Source: Bacillota bacterium
Lineage (GTDB): Bacteria; Bacillota; Bacilli; Paenibacillales; NBRC-103111
NCBI GenBank assembly: GCA_023386955.1
Contig: JAEWIS010000044.1
Coordinates: forward strand, 62,001-126,000
Length of the DNA: 64,000 nt
Direction of reading: 5' to 3'
A program made the position numbers and the translations under genes. This document shows, in pieces, positions 39,975-50,355 of this stretch (its first letter is position 1; every line of letters starts with the position of its first letter). The notes under the pieces are model-generated. The model was given only the letters and a program-made list of their open reading frames with translations. It did no database searches and was not told where the DNA came from.

Positions 39975-41200
39975 TGCTCCTGTTCCTTCTTCGAAAGTTT
40001 ATTGTACCCCTTGTTGCTGAGCCCGACCTTTTTCATTTTCACTTCAGCGTTAACCTGCAGATTGACTTTTTTGAACACATCCTCCTGGTCCTGCTCCATC
40101 TGCTTCCATTGCTTCGGATATCTCCGGTGAATCCACTCCGAGATGCCTGCCACATCGGCATTGGCTTTTTTGGAGGCGGCCCATGCCCGTTTGCACATGC
40201 CGACTACCTCGTTTTGGACGCTTTCCTCCATCTTTCGGATGGTTTCCGGCTTGAGGAGATTCGTGGAGCTTCCGGTTTCATTCAGCCATCCTTCTATCTC
40301 GATCTTGACGTTCACATTGAATTTGCCGTCTGCCTCCTGGACTTTAATCCTGGTTTTGGAGCTGGTTACCATGAAGGTGGAATCTTTGGCATCTTCCTTG
40401 TCCGGATCGGAGGCGAAGGGAATCGTGGAGGCCCGGACCTGGTCGCTTAAGAAGGAAGCGCCAAGCGCTTCTTCATCGCTCATCCATCCCACCAGCTTGG
40501 TTTCCTTGATGATGGCGGCCCTTCCCAGACGCAGCTTGGAGGGGACGGTGGTTTGCTTCAGCTGGTCAATACCTGTAACCTCCTTGGAACCGGAAATAAT
40601 AACCTCCGGAACCAGAGTGCTGTGGGACGGACTCAGCATCTTCTTAATTAAGTCATACATCCGCACATTGGGGATTTTGGACAGGTACCGCTCCTGCTTC
40701 TCCAGGATACGCTCCAGACCGATGCCCGGAATCGGCTCCGAGCTAAGCAGCTGCTCCAGGATGGACCGGCCGTCTCCGGACGCGATGAGAATGCTCACCG
40801 TCTCCCGGGAATCCGAATTGCGCAGGTACAGGTCGACCATTTGGCTGAAGCCTTTTTTGGCAGCCTCCTCGCCGATAACCAGAATGCTGTTATGGCCAAA
40901 ATACAGCTTCCGCGGCGCCTCCATATAGCTTTCGGACACGGCGCCCTTGATGGTATCCCCTTCGGTGGAATACACCACAACCGGCACCTGGCCGCTGGGT
41001 CCGCCTGAAGTCCCCGCTGCCGCGGAGATGGAGGAGGGAAGGATCACCTGGAAGGACAGCACCCACTGCCCGTTTTTGGCTATATCCAAGGCGGCCGCTG
41101 AGGTAATGGAGAGCTCGTTCAATTCCGTGCGGTCCCAGCATCCTCCCAGGACAATAGACGAAAGTGTCAACAGGATCACCAACCGGCGGGAACGCCCCAT
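39971..41200 (-). CDS. Spore germination lipoprotein, GerC family
   Basis: A 409-residue Ger(x)C lipoprotein. The signal peptide ends in the lipobox L-G-G-C (Cys21), directly followed by 'WDRTELNELSI', the strongest signature of the family. The mature protein contains the three-domain GerBC-like fold. It attaches to the outer face of the inner spore membrane and completes the nutrient receptor with the A and B subunits encoded upstream. It starts 2 nt after the B-subunit stop codon. The germinant is unknown; GerK- or GerA-type cannot be separated by eye. Confidence 0.93.
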   Translation of the reverse strand: MGRSRRLVILLTLSSIVLGGCWDRTELNELSITSAAALDIAKNGQWVLSFQVILPSSISAAAGTSGGPSGQVPVVVYSTEGDTIKGAVSESYMEAPRKLYFGHNSILVIGEEAAKKGFSQMVDLYLRNSDSRETVSILIASGDGRSILEQLLSSEPIPGIGLERILEKQERYLSKIPNVRMYDLIKKMLSPSHSTLVPEVIISGSKEVTGIDQLKQTTVPSKLRLGRAAIIKETKLVGWMSDEEALGASFLSDQVRASTIPFASDPDKEDAKDSTFMVTSSKTRIKVQEADGKFNVNVKIEIEGWLNETGSSTNLLKPETIRKMEESVQNEVVGMCKRAWAASKKANADVAGISEWIHRRYPKQWKQMEQDQEDVFKKVNLQVNAEVKMKKVGLSNKGYNKLSKKEQEQ

Positions 41201-41202
41201 CT

Positions 41203-42303
41203 TTAAGACCTCCTTTTCCGGGGGACTTTTTTGCGGATGAAAAGGGCCACAGCCAGCAGGGCCGGCAGAACCAGATTCATCCCAAGCAGCTCGTACGGGG
41301 TAATATGCTGCATCTGGTTATCGAATACGGTTTCATCGTGGTAGGACACAAAGGCTGTCGCCATAATCACAAGATTCAACCCCAGCAGCACGGATTTGGA
41401 CGGTTTGATGCGGAAGGTTTCCGTCAGACAGTGAAAAGCGCCGAACAGGAACAGCGTCATTTTGATATAAATGGTGCATACCCAGAAGGATACGAACAAA
41501 ATATCCAGACGCTCCAGCGTTGTGCCCAGCTTGATGATTTCGATCATGCTGAAGGTGGGGTAGCGGAATTGCTGCGGCATGATCGGACCGAACAGAATCA
41601 GACACAGGGCTACGGTGATGGTCAGGTGAAAGCCGGCGGCTACGGTGCCGCCCATGGCTGCTTTGGCAATTCCTTTTTTGGACTGCAAAAACGGGCCAAG
41701 CAGCAGAACAAGAGCTGTTTCCGACAGCCATCCCAACGGCAGCAGGCCGCCGTATGCGATATGGGGAAAAGGGGTGTTCATCACCGGCAGCAGCTGGCTC
41801 GGTTCAATCAGGTTTATGAACAGAAGCAGGCTTATGCAATACGTGATAATGCTGACGGTGGTGACCACCCCGTTAACCCGGGCGATAACCTCAACTCCTC
41901 CATAAACGGCATAGCTGCAAACGCACATGATGATGAACATAATGACCCAATCCGGTGTTTCGAACAGAATCTGATCGGACAGGATATTCGTAAACTCCTG
42001 CAGAATGATCGAGGAGATGGAGATGTAGTACAGGGTCAGCAGCAGGCCCACTACAATGGCAATCCACTTGCCTAACCTCTGGGAGATCCAGCCCAAAAAG
42101 GAAGATGACTGGGGAACCCGCATGGCAAGGGCGCCGGTCAGCCAGGCAATCCCCACTCCCAGAACGGTTGCTCCGGCAATGGAAATCCAGGCGTCCTGCT
42201 TGGAATGGGCCATCACCACACTCGGCACAACCAGAATGGCGGTGGGAATGATGGTGGCATAAATCAAAGCCCCTAACTGCCAGACCGAAATATGCTCCTT
42301 CAT
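41203..42303 (-). CDS. Spore germination receptor permease subunit, GerAB/EndB family
   Basis: A 366-residue APC-superfamily membrane protein with ten predicted helices, starting 'MKEHISVWQLGALIYATIIPTAILVVP', typical of GerB subunits, which probably bind the germinant amino acid or sugar. Its ATG (42303) overlaps the TGA of the A-subunit gene as ATGA, and AAGGAG lies 7 nt upstream, so translation is coupled. The 40-codon extension upstream is not used. It is the middle member of the A-B-C-small operon. Confidence 0.93.
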   Translation of the reverse strand: MKEHISVWQLGALIYATIIPTAILVVPSVVMAHSKQDAWISIAGATVLGVGIAWLTGALAMRVPQSSSFLGWISQRLGKWIAIVVGLLLTLYYISISSIILQEFTNILSDQILFETPDWVIMFIIMCVCSYAVYGGVEVIARVNGVVTTVSIITYCISLLLFINLIEPSQLLPVMNTPFPHIAYGGLLPLGWLSETALVLLLGPFLQSKKGIAKAAMGGTVAAGFHLTITVALCLILFGPIMPQQFRYPTFSMIEIIKLGTTLERLDILFVSFWVCTIYIKMTLFLFGAFHCLTETFRIKPSKSVLLGLNLVIMATAFVSYHDETVFDNQMQHITPYELLGMNLVLPALLAVALFIRKKVPRKRRS

Positions 42304-43907
42304 GATCCGTCTCCTTCCTGCCCGCCTCCCTCCGGCTGCTGAGGGGGTAAAGGCTGCTGGCCTTTGGACTGCCGCTTGGTATTGGCGGGATTGCTGGTGC
42401 TGGGACGGTGAATCATGGCCCATTGGGGAGCGCGGATCAGCACATCCTTCAGCTCCGAAAGACGCAGGGGAGAGAAGGGGGTCATGTACGGCACACCGAA
42501 GGAGCGCAGACTCTCCAAATGAATCAGGACCAGCATCATTCCGGACATAATCCCGAACAGCCCGAAGGAGCCGCCCAGGATCATCATGGCAAAACGGATC
42601 AGCCGGGCAGAGATGGACATGCTGATGTACGGCACGACGAAGTTGGATATGGCGGTGAAGGATACCACGATGACCATAGCCGCCGATACCAATCCGGCCT
42701 GAACCGCCGCTTGCCCCAGCACCAAGGCGCCTACAATGGAGATAGCGGGTCCGATGGCCCGCGGCATCCGTACCCCCGCCTCCCGCAGCACCTCGAAGGT
42801 AAGCTCCATCAATATGGCTTCAATAAATGCCGGAAACGGCACTCCCTCCCGTTGGGCAGCCAGGCTGATCAGTAGGGGAGTAGGGAGCATCTCCTGGTGG
42901 AAGGTGGTAATGGAAATGTACAAGGCAGGGAGAAGCATCGACAGGAAAAATGCCACAAACCGGATGATCCGCAGAAAGCTGGAGATATCTGCCCGCTGGT
43001 AATAATCCTCGCTGGATTGGAAGTAGCGGGTGAACAACGCCGGCGCAATCAAAACAAAGGGTGTGCCGTCCACCATTACGGCTACCTTCCCCTCCAATAA
43101 GGCGCCTACCACAACATCAGGCCGTTCGGTATTGATTAACGTGGGAAAAGGGCTGTAGCTGGAATCCTGAATAAATTCTTCGATATAGCCGGAGTCCAGA
43201 ATTGCATCGGTTTCAATTTGCGAAAGGCGTTTGTATACCTCATCTACAATTTCCTGCCGCGCGATGCCGTCCAAATAGATCATAGCCACCTCAGTTTGGG
43301 TGACCTCCCCCATCAGGAGCATCTTGGACGCCAGCTTGGGGGATTTAATCCGTCTGCGTACCAGAGAAAGATTGGTGCGCAGGTTTTCGTTGAAGCCTTC
43401 CTTCGGACCCCGGATGACGGTTTGGGTGGTGGTCTCCTCCACCGCGCGCTGCTCACCGCCGGATACGTTAACCGCCAGCGCCTGGCTGCAGCCCTCAATC
43501 AGGACAATGGCCGAACCCCCGAACAGGCCTGAGAAAATGGCCTCGACAGTGTTTACAGTCTTCACCATACCCAGGGGCACCGCATCCGCTGCGGCAGTCA
43601 GAAGGGCGTCGCCGGTTAATCCCGACAGGTTATCCCGTTGGCCAAAACCGGGCTTAACCAGAGTTTGCAGCAGGTCCCTGTCAATTTTGCCGGCATCCAC
43701 AATGCCTTCGACCAGAATAACCGCCATACGCACTTCATTGGTCATATAGCGGAAGGTGACATCTACATTCTCTACCAATTCGCCATGGATGAGGGACAGG
43801 TTTTGATCAAGGCTTTCCGTCAGCGGTTGAGGGGGCTTTTTGGGCTCCGTTCGGGGGGCATGTTTATGCTTGCGTTTTTTCGCCGGTTTTCCGTTCAGAA
43901 CGTTCAT
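42300..43907 (-). CDS. Spore germination receptor A subunit, GerA family
   Basis: A 535-residue membrane protein. A basic N-terminal stretch (about 8-25) is followed by the soluble GerA domain (about 30-300, 'LSLIHGELVENVDVTFRYM', 'TEVAMIYLDGIA') and about five membrane helices (about 300-470, 'ALYISITTFHQEMLPTPLLISLAAQREGVPFPAFIEA'), a strongly conserved family segment. The C-terminal tail is Gln/Pro-rich. It begins after GGAAGGAGG and heads the operon. Expression would be late in the forespore; a weak SigG-like pair may exist about 75-100 nt upstream, but I do not list it. Confidence 0.93.
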   Translation of the reverse strand: MNVLNGKPAKKRKHKHAPRTEPKKPPQPLTESLDQNLSLIHGELVENVDVTFRYMTNEVRMAVILVEGIVDAGKIDRDLLQTLVKPGFGQRDNLSGLTGDALLTAAADAVPLGMVKTVNTVEAIFSGLFGGSAIVLIEGCSQALAVNVSGGEQRAVEETTTQTVIRGPKEGFNENLRTNLSLVRRRIKSPKLASKMLLMGEVTQTEVAMIYLDGIARQEIVDEVYKRLSQIETDAILDSGYIEEFIQDSSYSPFPTLINTERPDVVVGALLEGKVAVMVDGTPFVLIAPALFTRYFQSSEDYYQRADISSFLRIIRFVAFFLSMLLPALYISITTFHQEMLPTPLLISLAAQREGVPFPAFIEAILMELTFEVLREAGVRMPRAIGPAISIVGALVLGQAAVQAGLVSAAMVIVVSFTAISNFVVPYISMSISARLIRFAMMILGGSFGLFGIMSGMMLVLIHLESLRSFGVPYMTPFSPLRLSELKDVLIRAPQWAMIHRPSTSNPANTKRQSKGQQPLPPQQPEGGGQEGDGS

Positions 43908-44043
43908 GCTTGCCTTCCTCCTTCCGGGTGGGGCACAGCCCTGTAAGACTTGGGCGGATCGCAGTAAATAGGCAGTCCTTCCAGAATATACATAGCTCTT
44001 TCATGTAGGATTCGATGTTTGGTCCGGTTTTATGCGTCCACAC

Positions 44044-44088
44044 AAAGAAGCCCGGGCCAACTGCCGCTTGGGACAGTAGACTCGGGCT
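44044..44088 (-). terminator. Probable terminator after modB
   Basis: On the minus strand AGCCCGAG (44088-44081) pairs with CCCGGGCT (44056-44049), followed by TCTTTG. The T run is weak. Confidence 0.55.
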
Positions 44089-44114
44089 CTATGAATATGC
44101 GGGTTCCCGTTGAT

Positions 44115-44798
44115 TCAGGAGGTGCCCTTCAGCTTGCCGGTGAACAACAGCATAACGAAGGAAATGGCGATGGTAGCACCGCTCAACAGCCAGGCGAGAG
44201 AGGTGTTCCCTGAATCCACGGCAAAATAAATGCCGGTGGGGATGGTTTGGGTGCGGCCGGGAATATTGCCTGCCACCATCAAGGTGGCGCCGAATTCGCC
44301 TAATCCCCGGGCAAAACCCAACACATATCCTGTTACCAAGGCTCTCCAGGATAAGGGCATCGTAATATGCAGCAGGACCTGCCATTCATTGGCCCCCATG
44401 GATCGGGCCGAGTCCTGAAGCTCCCGTTCAATGGACTGGAAGCCGGCCTTCAGGGATTGGTACACCAGCGGGAAGGAAACCACCACGGCAGCGGCCACGG
44501 CAGCCCACCAGCTGAAGATGAAGGAATGGTCGAATATCCGCTCCGCCAGTCTGCCGAACCAGGTTTTTCTCCCGACCAGCACCAGCAGGATAAAACCGAT
44601 TACGGTAGGAGGCAGCACCATAGGCAGAAGAAAAACGGTTTCCAGCAGCGTTTTACCCTTCACCCGCTTGGTGGTCATAACCCAGGCAATTACAATTCCG
44701 ATCAGAAAAACAATGACGCTGGAGATCAGCGAAACCTTAAGCGACAAAAGCAGCGGATCGAGAAATTCCGGTTTCGTGAGCAGGTCCGTCATAGGCAT
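44115..44798 (-). CDS. modB: Molybdate ABC transporter permease ModB
   Basis: A 227-residue permease with five or six membrane helices and the cytoplasmic EAA loop visible as 'RELQDSARSMGANEWQVLLHITMPLSWRALVTGYVLGFARGLGEFGATLMVAGNIPGRTQTIPTGIY', highly typical of ModB. It moves molybdate received from ModA. Its start overlaps the modA stop by one base, so the two are coupled. No modC ATPase gene is next to it, unlike most mod operons, so the ATPase must come from elsewhere. Confidence 0.95.
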   Translation of the reverse strand: MPMTDLLTKPEFLDPLLLSLKVSLISSVIVFLIGIVIAWVMTTKRVKGKTLLETVFLLPMVLPPTVIGFILLVLVGRKTWFGRLAERIFDHSFIFSWWAAVAAAVVVSFPLVYQSLKAGFQSIERELQDSARSMGANEWQVLLHITMPLSWRALVTGYVLGFARGLGEFGATLMVAGNIPGRTQTIPTGIYFAVDSGNTSLAWLLSGATIAISFVMLLFTGKLKGTS

Positions 44799-45673
44799 TA
44801 TTTAGGAAGCGTAAAGCCGTATTTAACAAATACGTCCAGCGCTTCTTTAGTTTGCAGGTAGTTGTAGAATTCCTTGGCTGCCGCAGGCTGTTTGGTAGCC
44901 TTCACTACGCCGATGGGATATTCGATGGCTGCGTGGCTGGCCGGATCGGCCGTCAGAATGATTTTGGCATTCTTGGAGGAGGAGGCGTCGGTTTTGTAGA
45001 CGAAGCCGGCTTCAGTGTTGCCGGTCTCCACATAAGAGAGCACCTGCTTAACATCCTTGGTCAGAACGATCTTCGGCTGGAGGGTTTCCCACAGCTTGTA
45101 ATAGGTCAGGGTTTCCTTGGCGTAGCTGCCCGCCGGAACCGATTCGGGTGTGCCCACGGCAAGCTTCTTGACCTCATCCTTGGCCAGGTCCTCCACTTTG
45201 GTGATGGATAGCTTGCTGTCGGCGGACACAACCAGCACCAGATCGTTCAATAGCAGATTCTTGGCAGTGGCGGAATCAATTAATTGCTTGGACACCAGCG
45301 CATCCATCTGCTTCTTGCCGGCGGAGAGGAAGAGGTCGGCTGGAGCGCCTTGTTCGATTTGCTGCTGGAGGGTTCCGGATGCGCCATAGTTGAAGGTAAG
45401 CTTCACTTGCGGAGCCTTTTGGGCGTAAAGGGTTTTAATCTCATTCAAGCTTTCGGTCAAGCTGGCTGCGGCGGAAATAATCAGCTCCACCGGCTCCGGA
45501 GTTTTGGCGGGTGCAGGAGACAGGCTTGCAGCGGCAGATGTGGCGGCCGAAGGGCTTGCAGCGGCGGCTCCGGCAGGCTCGTCCTTCTCTCCGCAGCCGG
45601 CCAATCCGGAGAAAGCGGCAAGCGCCAAGGTGCAGGACAGGGTGAATTTCTTCCAATTTGCATTCATCAGCAT
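44798..45673 (-). CDS. modA: Molybdate-binding lipoprotein ModA
   Basis: A 291-residue lipoprotein; the signal ends in the lipobox L-A-G-C (Cys27). An Ala/Pro/Ser tether (about 33-60) precedes the binding domain with 'ELIISAAASLTESLNEI', 'LTFNYGASGTLQQQIEQGAPADLFLSAGKKQMD' and 'EAGFVYKTDA', the usual oxyanion-contact segments of ModA. It binds molybdate or tungstate outside the membrane and feeds ModB. The ATG follows GGGAGGG by 6 nt. The AT-rich upstream region contains an inverted repeat that may be an operator (see 45790). Confidence 0.95.
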   Translation of the reverse strand: MLMNANWKKFTLSCTLALAAFSGLAGCGEKDEPAGAAAASPSAATSAAASLSPAPAKTPEPVELIISAAASLTESLNEIKTLYAQKAPQVKLTFNYGASGTLQQQIEQGAPADLFLSAGKKQMDALVSKQLIDSATAKNLLLNDLVLVVSADSKLSITKVEDLAKDEVKKLAVGTPESVPAGSYAKETLTYYKLWETLQPKIVLTKDVKQVLSYVETGNTEAGFVYKTDASSSKNAKIILTADPASHAAIEYPIGVVKATKQPAAAKEFYNYLQTKEALDVFVKYGFTLPK

Positions 45674-45789
45674 GGTTTTCCCTCCCGTGGTTATCTATAT
45701 ATGATTACACATATTACTATAGCTAATGATGACATGTAAATAATGAAATCGTGAACATTATATGATCGTGTTATATTTAATTATAATTT

Positions 45790-45806
45790 GTTATATTTGA
45801 TAACAT
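45790..45806 (-). promoter_or_regulatory. Possible operator upstream of modA
   Basis: TGTTATATTTGATAACA is an inverted repeat (TGTTAT and ATAACA around five bases) within an AT-rich stretch that also repeats GTTATATTT. It recalls the TATAAC-containing half-sites of ModE-type operators but is only a sequence resemblance. Confidence 0.35.
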
Positions 45807-45835
45807 ATCTGCACAGCACATATCTCGCACAACAC

Positions 45836-45871
45836 AAAACCCCCTTGACCTGGATCAGGAAGGGGGCTTTT
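45836..45871 (-). terminator. Intrinsic terminator after the molbindin gene
   Basis: AAAACCCCCTT (45836-45846) and AAGGGGGCTTTT (45860-45871) form a stem; read on the minus strand it ends in GGGGGTTTTG. It separates mop from modA. Confidence 0.85.
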
Positions 45872-45909
45872 GCGGGTTGGTGCGGCGGTAACCGCAGCAT
45901 GAGTGGCTC

Positions 45910-46116
45910 TTATGCCATCAGCATAACGGAGGAGGACTTGATGACGGTGGTAACGGCGGAGCCAACTGTAAGCTCCAGCTCCTTCAAGGATTCGACAGAG
46001 ATGATGGAGGTGATGGTATGGCCGCCGCCGATGTCTACCACAACCTTGGCATTGACCTGTCCCTCGCTGATTTCCACAACCGTACCGGGCAGCTGATTGC
46101 GTGCGCTGATCTTCAT
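45910..46116 (-). CDS. Molbindin (Mop/TOBE-domain molybdate-binding protein)
   Basis: A 68-residue single Mop domain: 'MKISARNQLPGTVVEISEGQVNAKVVVDIGGGHTITSIISVESLKELEL' and 'VTTVIKSSSVMLMA' match the classic molbindin signature, including 'SARNQLPGTV' and the 'IKSSSVMLM' anion-contact strand. Such proteins assemble as oligomers that store molybdate in the cytoplasm. Start is behind AAGGGAGGG. It has its own promoter 128 nt upstream and its own terminator, so it is a separate unit just before modA-modB on the same strand. Confidence 0.93.
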   Translation of the reverse strand: MKISARNQLPGTVVEISEGQVNAKVVVDIGGGHTITSIISVESLKELELTVGSAVTTVIKSSSVMLMA

Positions 46117-46243
46117 GGTTTTTCCCTCCCTTCTCCAAGTGAGCTAGGGCGTGTTTGCAACACGGCCCAGTGCTGCCATACGCAGCTTGTCCGCAATAGC
46201 CTGCGGAGGATTCCAAGGTGCCGGACCGGGAAGTATAGCGCCA

Positions 46244-46272
46244 TTGTAAAACTTTACCTTCCTTTTTTCAAC
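46244..46272 (-). promoter_or_regulatory. SigA promoter of the molbindin gene
   Basis: Minus strand TTGAAA (46272-46267), 17-bp spacer, TACAAT (46249-46244). The roughly 120-nt untranslated leader is GC-rich and can fold, but I recognise no known riboswitch in it. Confidence 0.75.
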
Positions 46273-46294
46273 AGAATTCCCAAAGGGCATGACA

Positions 46295-46317
46295 AAAACC
46301 CGGCAGGATCGCCGGGC
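46295..46317 (-). terminator. Intrinsic terminator after yhbH
   Basis: CCCGGC and GCCGGG close a six-base-pair stem around ATCCTG on the minus strand, followed by five T. Confidence 0.85.
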
Positions 46318-46344
46318 GGGAGGGAAAGCTTAATGGTATGTGCT

Positions 46345-47493
<1,149 letters not shown>

Positions 47494-47673
47494 TTCGAAT
47501 TCCTCCCTTTTCTGCGCAGTCTGTTATGGTTAAGTATATTCAGCGCGGCGGGAGGTATGTTCGCGGGCTTTTCTTCATTTTTCCAGTGGAACAAAACGCA
47601 TAGTGCATGCGTCATAAACCTGTTATGATTAATGGACAGTGCATTCAAGACAGAATGGAATGAGGAGGACGAC

Positions 47674-49107
47674 ATGATGCGCAAGCTGCTGATTCTACTA
47701 TGTACAGCCGGCTTACTGGCGACAGGACAAGCCGCTTATGCCGCCAGCCCTTCGGTTCAGGCGGGAACGGAACAGGTTGTGGTCCGGGGCAGGACGATCC
47801 CGGTTCATTTGGTGCGTGTGGATCTGCGCGATCCGATGCTGGCCCTGGAGCCGGTTACAGCCCGCAGCGCCATTGGATATGATGAGTCCTTCACCTCCAT
47901 TGTGGAGCGGACTCATGCGGCTGCCGCCGTTAACGGAACCTTCTTCAACGCCTACGAAAAAGCGGCGGACGTCCGTTATCCCAACGGGCTTCTGGTTGCT
48001 TCAGGAGAGACGGTGCATTCCGGAATCAACCAGTCCCTGATTTGGATGGCGGACAAGCTTCCTGTTATCCGCCATGTGGAGCTGGGCATCCGGGTTACCT
48101 TTGTCCAAGGCAAACAGACCTCTACCTATTTTCCGTGGGGCGTCAATAAATATTACGGGGACAGTCAAACCGATCAGGTGGTCTGGTACACGCCTGCTAT
48201 GGGCAGAGTAATCGACTATCCCAACAGCACCAAAATTGTGATCCGCGAAAATGTGGTGACCCAAATCACTGAAGCGTCGGTGTCTGTACCCGGAGACGGG
48301 TATGTATTCCTGGCGGGGAACAGCGATAACAACCGCAGAAACCTGCTCCCGCGGGTTCAGGTGGGAGATACTGTGGATCTGGAGACAGTAGCCAAGGATG
48401 CGGTGAGCGGGGAGTCCGTTGATGCAGGCCAGTGGCTGGCCGCTATCGGAGCAGGGCCGAAGCTGGTAACCGCCGGGACGGTGGATGTGGATTTTGCGCG
48501 GGATGGTTTTGATGATCCGAAGCTTACTTCCCAGGCCAACCGCAGAAGCTTTGTTGGCGTGGACGCAGAGGGCAGGCTGGTGATGGGAACCATGGACGGG
48601 GTAACCGTGCAGCAGGAAGCGGAGGCGGCGGTTGCCCTGGGGCTCCGGGAAGCGATGAATCTGGACGGGGGCGCCAGCTCTGCGCTGTATGCCGAAGGAA
48701 CCGTGCTGACGAAACCCGGACGCGATCTGAGCAATGTGCTGGTGGTCCGCAGACTGGCGGAGCCCCGCACACAACTGGAGGTAAACGGACAGTTCCGGCC
48801 TGAGTTCCAGGGCTTTATCCGCCAGGATACGACCCTGGTGCCTATACGGCCGCTGCTGCAGGCTTTGGGCGCCGAGTTCAAGTGGAATGAGCAGGCGGGC
48901 AATTTGTCTGTGGTGAAGGACGGCAAAACCCTGACCTTCACTCCCGACCGGCCCGAGGTTCTGGTGGACGGCAAAAAGGAAGCGCTGGATACGCCTCCCG
49001 TCATTGTGGACGGCCGCTTGTATGTGCCGGTCCGGTATGTGGTGGAGAGCTGGGGCGGCAAGGTCGCATGGGATCAGAGCCTCTACCGTGTGTCGCTGAG
49101 CTTCTGA
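47674..49107 (+). CDS. Secreted phosphodiester glycosidase (NAGPA) with copper-amine-oxidase-like C-terminal domain
   Basis: A 477-residue secreted protein. ATG 47674 follows GAGGAGG; the signal peptide ends near 'AYA-A' (about 27). The NAGPA/phosphodiester glycosidase domain (about 40-350) shows 'AAVNGTFFNAYEKAADVRYPNGLLV' and 'REAMNLDGGASSALYAEG', the family's metal- and sugar-phosphate-binding segments. A copper-amine-oxidase N-terminal-like (stalk) domain (about 365-477, 'FIRQDTTLVPIRPLLQALGAEFKWNEQ') is a common wall-associated module in Paenibacillus. It may cleave sugar phosphodiesters of wall polymers such as teichoic acid; the substrate is not shown. An extended -10-like box, TGTTATGAT, ends at 47629. 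Confidence 0.9.
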   Translation: MMRKLLILLCTAGLLATGQAAYAASPSVQAGTEQVVVRGRTIPVHLVRVDLRDPMLALEPVTARSAIGYDESFTSIVERTHAAAAVNGTFFNAYEKAADVRYPNGLLVASGETVHSGINQSLIWMADKLPVIRHVELGIRVTFVQGKQTSTYFPWGVNKYYGDSQTDQVVWYTPAMGRVIDYPNSTKIVIRENVVTQITEASVSVPGDGYVFLAGNSDNNRRNLLPRVQVGDTVDLETVAKDAVSGESVDAGQWLAAIGAGPKLVTAGTVDVDFARDGFDDPKLTSQANRRSFVGVDAEGRLVMGTMDGVTVQQEAEAAVALGLREAMNLDGGASSALYAEGTVLTKPGRDLSNVLVVRRLAEPRTQLEVNGQFRPEFQGFIRQDTTLVPIRPLLQALGAEFKWNEQAGNLSVVKDGKTLTFTPDRPEVLVDGKKEALDTPPVIVDGRLYVPVRYVVESWGGKVAWDQSLYRVSLSF

Positions 49108-49602
49108 TCAGAGTGCAGAAATGGCCGCTACTGTAACCAGCACCATTAAGGCCAAGCCTATGATAACAATGCCGTTTAAGACGGTGCCCAGCACGGCGAA
49201 TACCTTTTTGCGCTCCTTCTGGACAAGACCGATGATACCCAGGATCAGCCCGATGAGATTGCCGAACAGGGTGCCCAGAAGTGCTATGCTCATGAAGGCC
49301 AGCTCCGGCATCTCCGCCATTCTGCGTTCCAGCTCTTCATAATCGGCAACGCCGGTTTCCGCATCGATGAGTCCGGTGATTTTTACCGCCACGCTTCCCA
49401 GCATAATGACGAATATTAGGGCCATACTGGCAAAAATCGTAAAGGACGCGATACCCAACCCGGACTGCTTCCGGCGGGGCGGAGTGGCATCATACGGATC
49501 AACCGGGGAGAAGCCGTTATACCCGGGGGTAGCCGTGTCTGTGGTGCTCCTGTGGTCGGATGCCGGATCTTGCTGGACCGGGCTGTTAGTGGGATGCTCC
49601 AA
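49108..49602 (-). CDS. Membrane protein of the DUF4190-like type
   Basis: A 164-residue protein with a polar N-terminal region rich in Pro/Thr/Asp (about 1-50), a charged 'PRRKQSGLGIASF' boundary and two or three hydrophobic helices: about 50-80, then 'MSIALLGTLFGNLIGLILGIIGLVQKERKKVFAVLGTVLNGIVIIGLALMVLV' in the C-terminal part. The 'GIIGLVQKERKKVFAVLGTVLNGI' pattern is that of DUF4190-like small membrane proteins. TTG 49602 is preferred because GGAGGTGAT lies 8 nt before it; ATG 49617 is the alternative. Function unknown. Convergent with the preceding gene, with no spacer beyond the shared end. Confidence 0.75.
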   Translation of the reverse strand: MEHPTNSPVQQDPASDHRSTTDTATPGYNGFSPVDPYDATPPRRKQSGLGIASFTIFASMALIFVIMLGSVAVKITGLIDAETGVADYEELERRMAEMPELAFMSIALLGTLFGNLIGLILGIIGLVQKERKKVFAVLGTVLNGIVIIGLALMVLVTVAAISAL

Positions 49603-49781
49603 CTCGATCACCTCCATGTTTGTTTTCTCAATGGTAGCATGGGGGTGGAAACGCTGGCAAATTTTTCTGCTACCCAAAAATAAAAGGATATTTTCTCCAA
49701 ATTGTGGTATGATTCGGGATATAACGACACGCGCCTTTGGAAGGATAAGGGCTGAATTTATCAGGAATCGGGGGATTTGAG

Positions 49782-50081
49782 ATGAAATATACGCTGTGCC
49801 AGCAGGTCCGCATTGTGGATATGAATGATGAGATTTTGACCGAGGTTTTATTCGAGCATGCAGAGGTGGATACGCCGCAGCCGGTGCTGGGCGCTACCGT
49901 TATCACTCACCAGTTGGGCCTGCGCCAGTTCGAAGTAGTGTATGACCGCCGTGAGGGCAAAACCATGCGCTCCAAGATCACCGATATGGAGATCGACCTG
50001 TTGGGCGACTTCAACAAAACCCGGGTATACCTGGAGCCGGTGAAGCTCATCGTTGGCCAGCACGACGTTGGGGTTGTGTAA
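49782..50081 (+). CDS. Hypothetical 99-residue cytoplasmic protein
   Basis: A small soluble protein, 'MKYTLCQQVRIVDMNDEILTEVLFEH' onward, with alternating strand-like segments and no membrane helix or signal. I do not recognise the family. The ribosome site GGGGGA lies 7 nt before ATG and codon use resembles neighbouring genes, so it is likely real. It stands alone, divergent from the DUF4190-like gene, with a terminator about 130 nt downstream. Confidence 0.75.
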   Translation: MKYTLCQQVRIVDMNDEILTEVLFEHAEVDTPQPVLGATVITHQLGLRQFEVVYDRREGKTMRSKITDMEIDLLGDFNKTRVYLEPVKLIVGQHDVGVV

Positions 50082-50212
50082 GGCGGCGTTGACGGCGGGT
50101 CAGATGAAGACATGGTGAAGTGCCCACCGCGCCCAATAGTGGCGGCAAACATTGAGAACGCCATGAGCGACACCCCTTGCAAGATTCCGCTGAGGATAAC
50201 ATCGCAAAATAG

Positions 50213-50234
50213 CCGCTCGCAGAGCGGTTTTTTT
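50213..50234 (+). terminator. Intrinsic terminator after the 99-residue gene
   Basis: CCGCTC and GAGCGG form a stem with a three-base loop, followed by seven T. Confidence 0.9.
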
Positions 50235-50355
50235 GCGCTTTGGGGGAGCAGGCCTCGTCACACTCAGCCTCCGCAGCTGCCGCTTTAGCTGGAATAGCCA
50301 CCCAAGCTGCGGTACCCGATGCACCGAAGAGAGATGAATGTCGGAGAAGGCCCTC

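Noticed and set aside
46117..46243. Molybdenum cofactor riboswitch in the molbindin leader
   Set aside because: The leader is GC-rich and foldable, but I could not align it to the conserved Moco RNA segments with confidence.
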